From Azolla caroliniana (lineage: Eukaryota > Polypodiophyta): a stretch of 64,000 nt of DNA. Of this stretch, positions 40,560 to 49,934 are shown piece after piece. The number at the start of each line of letters is the position of its first letter. The first letter of the stretch is position 1. The stretch spans positions 3,100,001-3,164,000 of the forward strand of contig JBHGNT010000009.1 of the NCBI GenBank assembly GCA_043228905.1, given 5' to 3'. The notes beneath the pieces are model-generated. The model saw nothing but the letters and a program-made list of their open reading frames with translations, had not been told where the DNA came from and did not search any database. A program made the translations under genes and the position numbers.

Positions 40560-41007
40560 ATGGAAGGAGGTGTGTCCAGGTTCCCAGGTATGATAGTCCT
40601 AAACTCACATAATAACTTCGACTGGAAGATCAAAATGGAAGATCTTCTCATTGTCAAAGATCTGTATGAGCCCATCAACAGAGAAGAAATACCCACAGGG
40701 GTATTAGATTCTGAATGGAAACTCCTGAACAGGAAGGCGGTGGCCACCATCAAACTGTGTGTAGATGTGAGTGACCTTCAGCATGTGGCTAATGACACTA
40801 ATGCCTACGAGATGTGGCAGTAACAAGACATCTTTGATGAGAAAGATAGTTTCAAGGCTGAAGTACAGAGATGGTGAAAGCATAGTGGTACACATCAACA
40901 CATTCATGGGGTTAGTAAATCAAATTGCGGTAACAAAGTTTACCCTCGATGATGCTATACAGGCCCTATTGCTATTGTGTACACTGCCTCTCAGCACCTC
41001 GTGTTAA
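40560..41007 (+). pseudogene. Copia-1 gag, frameshifted
   Basis: MEGGVSRFPGMIVLNSHNNF, DWKIKMEDLLIVKDLYEPIN, DSEWKLLNRKAVATIKLCVD (40560-40823), then after a stop and frame change LKYRDGESIVVHINTFMGLV, TLDDAIQALLLLCTLP. This is the usual copia gag (UBN2-type) layout. ATG at 40560 sits 13 bases after the PBS. Confidence 0.88.
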
Positions 41008-41016
41008 GAAGAAAAC

Positions 41017-41840
41017 TTGTCTCTACAAGTGGTAAAGACAAGTATCTTGAACGAGGAGACAAGAAGGAAGGACAATGGTTTCTTGTCCCAGTCAGAGGCA
41101 AATGTGTTACAACATTCGGGCAAAGGAAGGAACAAACAAAGAAGTCTGCAAAGAAGGGACAAGTCCCATGCTAGATCCAAGTCCAGGGGTAAGCTTACAT
41201 GCTTCTATTGTGGAAAACATGGACACTTCCATAAGGACTTTCGACACCTTAAGAAGGAAAACGGTGTCTCAAAGGATGTCGAACCCATAAAGATTTTTGA
41301 GGAGAAGGGCACTTCAGCTGTTGCTACGAGCAAAGAAGAACTTTTGTTCATTTGTGAACATGCAAGTGCAAATCTTGCAAATGAAGAGTGCACCTTGGTG
41401 ATTGACTCCGGTGCATCATTCCATATAACTCCCTCGAGATAGTGCCTCTCATCTTACACAACCGGTGACTATGACTATGTAAAGAAGGGAGATAATGGAG
41501 AATGCAAGATAGCCAGCATTGGAAGTGTATGCCTGACAAAGTCGACTAGTTGTTGGTTGACCCTGAAGGATGTTCGATGCATGCCTTATATTAGGCTGAA
41601 TCTTATATCGACTGGAAGAATGGATGATGAAGGCTATAGTGGTAGCTTTCAAAATGGCAAGTGGAAGTTCTGTCAGGGAAATCTCATAGTAGCTTGATCA
41701 TAGAAACAAGACACATTGTATGTGATGCAAGCCAAGTTGTGCGAGGACGAAAGTGGCAGCCAACTCGAGTGGAGAGATATGGCACAAGAGGCTTGGCCAC
41801 ATGAGTGAGGAAGGCATGCATATCCTAGCCCGCCACCGCC
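41017..41840 (+). pseudogene. Copia-1 zinc knuckle, protease and pre-integrase domain
   Basis: 41017-41442 is open: CFYCGKHGHFHKDF has the copia knuckle with the last Cys replaced by Phe (C62, C65, H70, F75), then LVIDSGASFHITP (protease catalytic Asp-Ser-Gly-Ala). In other frames to 41840 follow WLTLKDVRCMPYIRLNLIS, GNLIVA and the pre-integrase WHKRLGHMSEEGMHIL-type block. It ends at the junction with ChrC-2. Confidence 0.88.
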
Positions 41841-41841
41841 G

Positions 41842-42313
41842 AAATAAACGACGAGATACATGACAAGGAGCTCTTAGCAATAGTAGACTCTTTTGTACAA
41901 TGGAGGCAGTTTTTTGAAGGATCTCCTCATCAAGTCACTATATTCAATGATCACAAGAATCTTGACTACTTCTAGAATGCTCACATATTAAATAGAAGAC
42001 AAGCTCAGTGGGCCCAATTCCTCACCTGTTTTGATTTCAAGATTACATATCGTTCGGGCAAGCAACAGGGGAAGGTGGATGCATTATCACGACGCTCATA
42101 TCTAGCTCCTCGTCCTAGTGATCCGGCCTTCGACAATGAAAAGCAAGTAATCTTGGGTCTGGCACGACTTCAAGCAATGTGGGTCTCCGACACTCCATTG
42201 GATTCCCACGTTATCGATACCATACGTGAAGATTTGAAGACGGATGTTTTCGCACAAGCTATTCTAGATCAAAGCGATCCTTCTCGAGCATCTTGTTCAC
42301 GATCACAACAACC
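41842..42313 (+). pseudogene. ChrC-2 RNase H
   Basis: Reads [71 protein letters not shown], with one TAG after LDYF (41970s). It matches ChrC-1 29301-29546 almost residue for residue. Confidence 0.85.
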
Positions 42314-42318
42314 AGGTA

Positions 42319-42504
42319 TGTTGTATGTTTTTAGGGTTAGGGATGACGATTATGATAGCATGATGATAATGATGGTTGTGATGATGGAGATAAGCATTAT
42401 GGAATTAATGATGACGGGATGAGCATTGAGAAGCATTGTGGGGTGGGGGCTGGTGCCTAGAATGGCTCCCACCCCCTCCCAAGGGGGTTCAACGTTAAGG
42501 GGGA

Positions 42505-42541
<37 letters not shown>

Positions 42542-42783
42542 GGTTATTCTATTCATTCATTCCCCATAAGGGGTTAAATAGGTACAAAAGGGTAGATACA
42601 CAAGGGTGCAAGCCCCTTGGGCATTCACACCTAGTCACTCACTCACACCTCTTTGTATCCACCACACTCACATTTACATTCACACTCATAATCGTATAAC
42701 ATTACACATACATATCAACACATTACATCTTTCACCCTCACTTATCACACTTATCAATCACACGTATGTCTCGCACAGTAACA
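42319..42783 (-). repeat. Solo LTR in ChrC-2, perfect 5-bp target duplication
   Basis: 465 bp, TG...CA ends, flanked by AGGTA at 42314-42318 and 42784-42788. The ChrC-2 reading frame continues across once it is removed. By TATA position (ATTTAACCCC, minus strand) it is inserted in minus orientation. Contains (GA)n at 42496-42538. Related to 5860-6480. Confidence 0.9.
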
Positions 42784-42788
42784 AGGTA

Positions 42789-43939
42789 TAGATTATCAGC
42801 AATTTGAATGTCATAATGGAAATTTACTCTTCTTTAAGAAACTTTTGTATGTTCCCAATGGTTTGTGCTACGTTCGAATAGTACAAAACTGTCATGACAT
42901 ATACACCGCCAGACATTTTGGTAGTACTAAAACGTTGGATTTAGAACAACGATCATTTTGGTGGCCTCATATGCGAAGATTTATCGAAGACTATGTTCGG
43001 ACATGTGATACATGTTGTAGAGAGAAAATGTCGCGACATCATCCATATGGTTTGTTGGAGCCATTACCGATCCCAAGAAAACCATGGCAATCTTTTTCTC
43101 TCAATTTTATCACAGATCTTCTAGACTCAAGGGGCTTCAATGCAATCTTAACAAGGGTAGATTGATATACTAAGATGGCACATTTTGTGCCCTGTACTAA
43201 AGAAATCACTAGTGAAGAAACCGTTGGAATTGTTATGCATGAAGTATTTCAGCATCATGGTCTTCCCGAGAGTATCATCAGTGATCGTGGACCGCAATTC
43301 GTCTCTAAATTTTGAGAGCATCTCTTTAAAATGCTCAAGGTCACCAGCAATCTCTCCTCCAACTACCATCCCCAATTAGATGGACAAGCAGAACACACCA
43401 ATCAAATGCTAGAACAGTATCTTCGGTGTTTCCTAAGCTATCAACAAGATGATTGGGTAGATATTCTACACTTTGCTGAATTTGCTTATAATAATTCTAT
43501 CCACTCCTCTACTAGGGTTACACCATTCTACGCTTATATCGTCTATCATCCTCGCCGGTGTGTGTTAGAAACTCTTGATTTACCTACAAATCCTAGTGCA
43601 GAGGATCATTTGGAGCAGTTACGACAAATTCAGGCAGAAATATCTACCCACCTACATCGCGCCCAACAAACACAGAAGGACTATCCGGATTGTCATCGGC
43701 TTCCATCCTCTTTTAATATTGGAGATCGAGTATAGCTATTACGACGGCACATCAAGAATACTCGACCATGTGACAAACTAGATTATCGATGGTTAGGCCC
43801 TTTCGTATTAACGGAAAAATTAATGATATTAATTTTCGCCTTGATCTACCTTCACAACTACGGATACATTCAGTATTTCATAGTTCTCTCCTGGAACCCT
43901 ATGAAGACAGCACTATCCCAAATCGTATTACACCACCTC
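42789..43939 (+). pseudogene. ChrC-2 integrase
   Basis: Reads LLYVPNGLCYVRIVQNCHDI, ARHFGSTKTLDL, WWPHMRRFIEDYVRTCDTCC (HHCC zinc module), LNFITDLLDSRGFNAIL (first catalytic Asp replaced by Asn, in LNF), SIISDRGPQFVSKF, NYHPQLDGQAEHTNQML (catalytic Glu), FAEFAYNNSIHSSTRVTPF, NIGDRV, HSVFHSSLLEPYEDS. Nonsense codons after TRVD (43163), VSKF (about 43315) and GDRV (43733). GypB-3 begins at the next base after ACCTC. Confidence 0.88.
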
Positions 43940-44394
43940 TATTACGGGCATGACCATATAATATCCCGTGGTGAGAATTTACCGTAGTATTCTATACGCG
44001 TGGATAAGTGTGAGGGTTAAACGAGAGTGTAAAGAAGGGGAGGATTACTTTTAATCCTCGGGATTGAGAAAAACCATTAGGCCAACTGTGAACTTGCCTG
44101 GGGGCCTTGGGTATCGCTATAAATATGAGGTCTAGCTACCCTCATTTCATCATCTCTTGACTACGTCGAGACTCTGTTCTTGTGGTGGGTCAACTCTTGT
44201 AGTGAGTGCGCCAGCATCAGGTACGACTCAACGTCACGGCGGTGGTATGGGATGCTGATCAAGGCTCGAGTCCATCTCGATCCCTTCGCTCGGGGGTGGT
44301 CGGGTGGATCGGCACCCTTCTTTCTCTCTCTCCTTTCTTATTTCATATATCTTATATCCTTATCATATGCTTACATTAGATCATAACTCTAACC
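43940..44394 (+). repeat. GypB-3 5' LTR
   Basis: 455 bp, TATTACGGGCATGACC (TG mutated to TA) to CTCTAACC. TATA: CGCTATAAATATGAGG at about 44113-44128. Confidence 0.9.
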
Positions 44395-44396
44395 GT

Positions 44397-44408
44397 TGGT
44401 ATCAAAGC
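44397..44408 (+). promoter_or_regulatory. GypB-3 primer-binding site
   Basis: TGGTATCAAAGC, one mismatch to the initiator-Met PBS TGGTATCAGAGC. Confidence 0.9.
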
Positions 44409-44655
44409 TCATGTTTCTAATGTTTCTTTTGTTGGTTTTTGTTTTCTTCTTGATTGATGGTGATTGATCGGCGTGCGGTCAACCTTGATCCATATAACAA
44501 TCAACAAAGGAACTTCGGTAACTTTTCCTTCTTTTTTCTTATTCTTTCTTCTCCCAATCTAATCATGTATAGTCAATATGTGTTGTTTTTCATTCAGATT
44601 CAATGATGTTATAGTGGTAATTAATTGGTTGTATAAAACGTTTACATATGTGTAT

Positions 44656-44898
44656 GAGGTCAATACCTCATTTGACATATATTTTATATGTGATTCGTGT
44701 CATATGCGTACGAGGTTAATACCTCACTTGCGTATTACGTTCACATACATATGTTATGTATGCGTATAAGCTCAATACCTCGATTTTTATGTAAATGATG
44801 TGTTTGGTGTCGTATGCATAAGAGGTCAATACCTCAATTGCATATTACGATTAACCCTTATTTTTGGATGTTTTGTGTGCGTAGAGGCGATATGCCTC
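44656..44898 (+). promoter_or_regulatory. GypB-3 leader hairpin array
   Basis: Five short inverted repeats spaced about 55-60 bases: GAGGTCAATACCTC (44656-44669), GAGGTTAATACCTC (44712-44725), a degenerate one at 44768-44782, GAGGTCAATACCTC (44822-44835), and GAGGCGATATGCCTC (44884-44898), where the T-A pair is replaced by C-G. Conserved in position in the other GypB leaders. Confidence 0.7.
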
Positions 44899-44976
44899 GA
44901 TTACGTGTCTCGATTTCATCATATGTTGGCTATTTGATGTTACGATTATTCTTACTATACGCATATGTGGTCACGT

Positions 44977-45705
44977 TGTCGTGATGTTTTTCGCCCATGG
45001 TGAGAAAACCAAGCAGGATAGAGAAAACGGAGATGTGCAACATTGCACATGAACTTAGGGAAATTGTAACATAGGGACAAATAAGCAAATGTAAAGTGTA
45101 AGGAAATAAGGTGATCTACAAAGTTGTTAAGTGTGAATGTGATGTGCACTTTGTAGACTAGAGGGAGGTACATAGAGAATGAGTGTAAGAGTGATGGGCA
45201 TTGAGTAGGATGGCTAGAGGAGAGGGAGTTAAGGCCCATCAATCTCGAGATCGAGGCAAATATTCTCCTTTGAATGAAAAGGGGAATTGACCACTCCTAT
45301 TGTATTGTGCCTCACCCCTTACCATTATAAAAGGGAGTGAGGGATCCCTTTTGAGGGGTTGCCTATTTTGCGTATGAGAGGTATACCATTTAGTCTAGAG
45401 TTCTTACCGTTTTAGGGTTAGGGTTTCGTTTAGGGTTTCCTTATTCATCTTCGGTTAGGGTTTTCTTGTAGTCGTTTGGTGTGGCCCATGCGGCCACCAT
45501 TGTTGTAATCATTTGTTTGTTTTAATATAACTTGTTGAGTATCTTGCCTCCGCCGATCTCTCCTTCTATGTCATGATCTTATTCTTACCTCTTCTCCTCT
45601 TTAGCTAAGCTTCCATATCATATCTTATTCTTTCTCCTCTACTCCCTCATCCAAGACCCCTGTGGTCCCGCCCCTTTCTACACGCACACGTGTAACAACA
45701 TGACA
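44977..45705 (+). repeat. Solo LTR of the NA/GypA type, target duplication ACGT
   Basis: 729 bp, TGTCGTGATGTTTTTCGCCC to AACAACATGACA, flanked by ACGT at 44973-44976 and 45706-45709. TATA: ATTATAAAAGGGAGTG at about 45324-45339. The U5 end CCAAGACCCCTGTGGTCCCG matches GypA-1/NA-2. It contains several TTTAGGG/TTAGGG units at 45412-45470. Confidence 0.9.
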
Positions 45706-46334
45706 ACGTGTATATGTATTTGATCATATATGTGTGATAAATATACATATGTGTATAGTAGTTATTACATGATTTATATATCGAATGTTGTCCTTTTCGG
45801 GGAAAGGATCTTGGTGGTCGTCCTCACATTTTTGTGAGAATGGCATAATCACCATCCTTTTTTCAACAAATTTTTTTGTTGACATCCCCATTGGTCACTT
45901 CGATTTCATTACGTAACAAAATGCTCATAGCCACAATGATGTTGAGAACGTAGGGCTTGACCCACTTCATGTGAGGTTGATCCTAGGACACACATATCCA
46001 ACATCCCTCCCTCATTACATGGATACGATGCCACCATGAGATCATTCTTACGAAAGGCATTTGTTATGACGTAACCATGTGATGAGCCATGTGGGCCTAC
46101 TACGAAAAGAGGGCTCATTTGGCTTGACCATTAGGTTGCACTTTGGCATATGCCATTGTAATTATGAGACTTGAGGTTAGGTAACGTACCAACATAGTTT
46201 GTGGTAAACGAGAAGGAAATAAGGACTCTTGACAGATATGTTTCTTTTTTAAAAAACATATATGGGCAAATGCCTCGCATATCTCTTATACGCATATTAA
46301 AACATTAATTTAATATTCAACGTGAGCAACCTAT

Positions 46335-46398
46335 TTGGTTAGCTTAAGTGTTTAATGCATTTGTTCTCGAGGTCTCGAGTTCAAATATGACCAAGACC
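46335..46398 (+). other. tRNA-like segment in GypB-3 leader
   Basis: A-box-like TTGGTTAGCTTAAGTG and B-box-like CGAGTTCAAATATG at tRNA spacing. Conserved in GypB-1 (25027-25085). Poor overall cloverleaf. Confidence 0.4.
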
Positions 46399-46743
46399 AT
46401 ACAACATTGTGCATACATATGACTATATACATGTTTAGACTTTAGGTCTAACTGCACTTCGGGGACCTCGTAATAGGACTTACATAGCCAAAACCACATA
46501 TGTGGGCACCGAAACTTAGTTTATTGTTAACATTTTTTTCGTGTATAAACTTTTCATGACACGAACATACATGGTTGAGCCTCGGGGAGCCGCCATGAAA
46601 AAATCGATATAGAGATCAGGGAAAGACATTCATTTGTCACCCCCATGGTTTTTAAAACACCTTTGTGTTACCATAGGAACCTGATCTTGAACCTCATCTC
46701 ATACGTCTAGAGGGGTATTGACGTGAGATCATGATATCGATTA

Positions 46744-47512
46744 ATGTTGGCCCATGATATGTTTACATCACGACTTAATGTTATGACTATTTGTCTGACC
46801 TTATCCTATTTCTTTGCCAGAAATAATCATTCAATGGCTCAGAATAACGACCCGATGTCATCCGCTCAAGCAGAAGGAACTCAAGGAAATCATCCTGGAC
46901 CGATGTCCATTGAGTCGTATTTTTTACAAATACAACATTTCCTTAGTTCAATCGTGCATCAGATGTCCAAACTTTGGCAATCTCAAAGTGCTTTGAGGCA
47001 CGTGTCATTAGTTTACAACGTGAGACTAATAGACTCGATGAGTGTTAGGGTGAACCATCATTTGTCGTAAAGCCATTTACGGGAGGAAAAAAGGAAAGAA
47101 CCGAAGAAGCAATCTACATGTGGCTAGGCCGATGGGAGTCTCATTTTGAGCTCTATCCCACGGCAGAGAGTACGAAAATTGCATATGTCGGCCAAAAACT
47201 ATGGGGTAAGGTCGCCGTCTGGTGGCGTGGGCTCTGAACTTTGGGGAAAATTTCATGATACCTAGACGAATTTTGTCACAGTTTTTAAGGTCCAATTTCT
47301 ACAACCTCCCTCTCGAACCAAGGCAACACAAGCTTTAATGAACCTCTCTAGCATGAAGCTTTCCTCGCTAGAAGACTATGTCCACCATGCTAGAACCCAA
47401 ATCCAAAAATCGGGTCTAGAAGGGGACAATTGGTTAATAGCTTGTTTTGTCAATGGCATCGCCAATTCAGACTATCACTAGATAGTGCACGATAAGATAT
47501 CAATGGATCTCC
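46744..47512 (+). pseudogene. GypB-3 gag
   Basis: Likely start at MAQNNDPMSSAQAEG (about 46833). MSIESYFLQIQHFLSSIV, QMSKLWQSQSAL, then frameshifts, WLGRWESHFELYPT, VKVQFLQPPSRTKATQALMN, SSLEDYVHHARTQIQKSG, WLIACFVNGIANSDYH. It stops at IVHDKI (about 47500), beyond which about 400 bases present in GypB-1 (zinc knuckle and spacer) are missing. Confidence 0.82.
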
Positions 47513-48068
47513 CGTACAATTTTTATTTGATTTGGGAAGCTCACACAATTTTGTGAATAATCGTTTGGTTCAGATATGGGGAATCCAACCCACCATAAGT
47601 GATCACACCTATAGGGTGCACTTGGTTGATGGAAGAGTACAATACATCAACAGGGTGATTCATTGATTAGGAATTTATATTGATACTTATATAGAGGAAG
47701 TAGACTTCCATGTGATGAATCTTTGTACCACTGATGTAATACTGGGTTATCCCTAGTTTTTTAATAAAAACTCTTCTTTATCTATTGATTGGGTTCATCA
47801 TTCAATTACTTTTGTATTGAACGATCGTACTCATTTTATTCAATGTGTTAAAAAACAATCTCTTTCGATTGTTTCCTCACCATCAATATCCAAGTTATCT
47901 TGTTCTACTTTATTTTATTGTGTACTTGATCCAGACATTCACGTTTACAATATCGATAATGTCTCGGTTCAATTATCATATTTTGAACAACAACAACTCA
48001 ATGAAATCTTAAATGATTTTCGTGATGTTTTTCTGAGTGAACTACCACATGGGTTACCTCCTAAACGT
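47513..48068 (+). pseudogene. GypB-3 protease and connector
   Basis: The protease starts FDLGSSHNFVNNRLVQIWGI (catalytic Asp kept, Ser of DSG changed to Leu), continues HLVDGRVQYINRV, VDFHVMNLCTTDVILGYP, then the connector 47817-48068: YFEQQQLNEILNDFRDVFLS, ELPHGLPPKR. It ends exactly at the GypA-2 target duplication; the RT resumes at 55039 with [15 protein letters not shown]. Confidence 0.85.
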
Positions 48069-48703
48069 TGTCAAGGTATTCCTCGCGGATGCGTGGAATG
48101 AGGCGGAACCTCGGGGGTCCTGTACCAAAGAGCGAGAGAGGAAGGGGAAGAACCCTCTACGTGCGAGCGTAGATCCACAGGGACACGGCCCTTCGATGCA
48201 AAGACGCAAGTGGGACAGCGACACAGAAAGACACGAATGTATGTATGTATTAACAAAGACAAACAACAAGAACACGAAGACAACAAAACACGAAGTCGGT
48301 TACAACCGAACAAGCCGACGAACAGATGCCGATACCTGTTCGTAAACGCACAGAAAGACAGGAACAGGTTGGAGGTGCTGCCGGAAGCACTCGGGCATTC
48401 CTCAGAGCAGCGCGAGCCTCCCGAAACCTGCACAGAAGGAAGCTATGGAGTTTGCGAACCAGAGAGAGAGAGAGAAGCCTTCGCACGGAAACCGATAGCA
48501 CTTCGTCCTCGACTCTCCGCGATCCCCCTACCCTCCTCGTCTCCCTCCTTTTATAGGCAAGGAAGGAGCCATTTCCCCTTTACTCCCTACCTACCGAATC
48601 TACCTAGGATCTCCTACGTACAACTTAAGGCGCACGTGCATGAAGAGTCGGTTTCTACGCTCCGGCGCACGGATTCCGCTCGTGGACGGTTTTCTTCACG
48701 ACA
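48069..48703 (-). repeat. GypA-2 3' LTR
   Basis: 635 bp, minus strand TGTCGTGAAGAAAACCGTCC... to ...ACCTTGACA. TATAAAAGG at 48549-48555. PPT of the GGTTAGGTGGGGGCGGA type lies at 48704-48720. Confidence 0.95.
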
Positions 48704-48776
48704 TCCGCCCCCACCTAACCGCGCATCCACCGGCATGCGCCAAATTGTGTTGGGACGGAAAAAACCGGTCCAGCCT

Positions 48777-49151
48777 TCATTCCCCGCCCATCGGTTCTTC
48801 CTCGGTTTCGGATCGTTCGTCGTCCCGGTCCAGGTTAACCGGATCCGGCTCGTTGTCGTGACGCTTCTTGAACGCTTTGATCCGCTTCCCAGCTACCGGT
48901 ATCGCTATTCTTTTGCCGTCGAGTTCCGCCAGATGGTACGTCCCGTTGTCGTTGGCGCTTTGTACCACGTAAGGCCCGAACCACCTTCTTGCGAACTTCC
49001 GTGTCGCTCGGTGCTGGTTGTCGAGGCTGCTGTCGTAGACTAGCACCCAGTCGCCTTCCTCGATCCTCTTCGGTCGGAGCCGGTGCGTTCGGTCGAACCG
49101 GGCTTTGTTCCTCGTCCTTGCCACTCGAAGCTTTCCCGCGGCCTGCTCCAC
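48777..49151 (-). CDS. GypA-2 integrase C-terminal region
   Basis: RFDRTHRLRPKRIEEGDWVL, DSSLDNQHRATRKFARRWFG, PYVVQSANDNGTYHLAELDG, RIAIPVAGKRIKAFKKRHDN, acidic tail. Upstream to 49220 the frame carries two TAG codons where GypA-1 has Trp (DWRDEM) and Gln (RIRQLE). Confidence 0.88.
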   Translation of the reverse strand: MEQAAGKLRVARTRNKARFDRTHRLRPKRIEEGDWVLVYDSSLDNQHRATRKFARRWFGPYVVQSANDNGTYHLAELDGKRIAIPVAGKRIKAFKKRHDNEPDPVNLDRDDERSETEEEPMGGE

Positions 49152-49220
49152 GTCCTCCGGTCTTCGCTCGAGCTATCGTATGCGCGCCGCCAACAGTTCC
49201 TCTCGGCTCATCTCGTCTCT

Positions 49221-49718
49221 CTAGTCCACGGTTGCCCAAGAGGAGATCGTGCGTTCCATCGGCATGATCGGCTTCTGCCCAAACATCAGCTCTGCCGGCA
49301 TGAATCTGGTTACCGAACTGTGCGTAGTTCGGTCCGCCCACAACACGTAAGGCAACAGCCGCGGCCAGCTCCCGACTTGACCTCCGCATGCCCGAACCAA
49401 CGCCTTGACGATCGGTCCGTGTCCGCGCTCCACCTTCCCATTCGCCTCCGAATTGTATGCAGCGGTAAGCGAGAGCTTGACTCCTAGCCGGTCGAACAAC
49501 TCCTCGGCCTCTTCAGCGTCCAACTCCCCGCGATCAGCCACGATCTTCCCGACGCACCCGTACCGGCATATTACGTCCTCTATCAGGAACCGAAACACGG
49601 CCGCGGTCGATTTGTTCTGAAGGGCTCGGCCTTCTACCTGGTTCGTCAGATCTTCCCGAGCTAGGACCAGATACCGCATCTGTCCTACTCCCATTGGCAT
49701 CGTCACCAGATCCACCAT
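49221..49718 (-). CDS. GypA-2 integrase catalytic core
   Basis: 165 residues: D3 (MVDLVTMP), D62 (VADRGELD), E97 (GKVERGHG), spacing 35 between the last two. The zinc module upstream (49719-49934) reads ELLTAYHDSPWAGHRGTWAT, YWWPGLYRDVHRFVTTCESC with all of H, H, C, C kept, but with stops at E/ELL (CAG to TAG, 49935) and at V/HRD (CGA to TGA, about 49770). Confidence 0.9.
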   Translation of the reverse strand: MVDLVTMPMGVGQMRYLVLAREDLTNQVEGRALQNKSTAAVFRFLIEDVICRYGCVGKIVADRGELDAEEAEELFDRLGVKLSLTAAYNSEANGKVERGHGPIVKALVRACGGQVGSWPRLLPYVLWADRTTHSSVTRFMPAELMFGQKPIMPMERTISSWATVD

Positions 49719-49934
49719 CCATTTGAAGTGGATGGTCGGAGGGTACGTAGGGTGAAGCTCGTCCCGATGTCAGACTATGGAGTGCATCTGACAGCTCTCG
49801 CAAGTTGTCACGAACCGATGCACGTCCCGGTACAGCCCCGGCCACCAATACTTCCCCTTTATCTTCTCGAACGTGGCCCACGTTCCACGGTGTCCAGCCC
49901 AAGGGCTGTCGTGGTAGGCCGTCAGCAGCTCCTC

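Noticed and set aside
44656-44898. CRISPR array
   Set aside because: Regularly spaced short palindromes, but the repeats are only 14 bases, the spacers between copies are related, and the context is a retrotransposon leader in a eukaryote.
48210-49043. 277-codon plus-strand frame
   Set aside because: Complementary-strand shadow of the GypA-2 LTR and integrase C-terminus; no domain on this strand.
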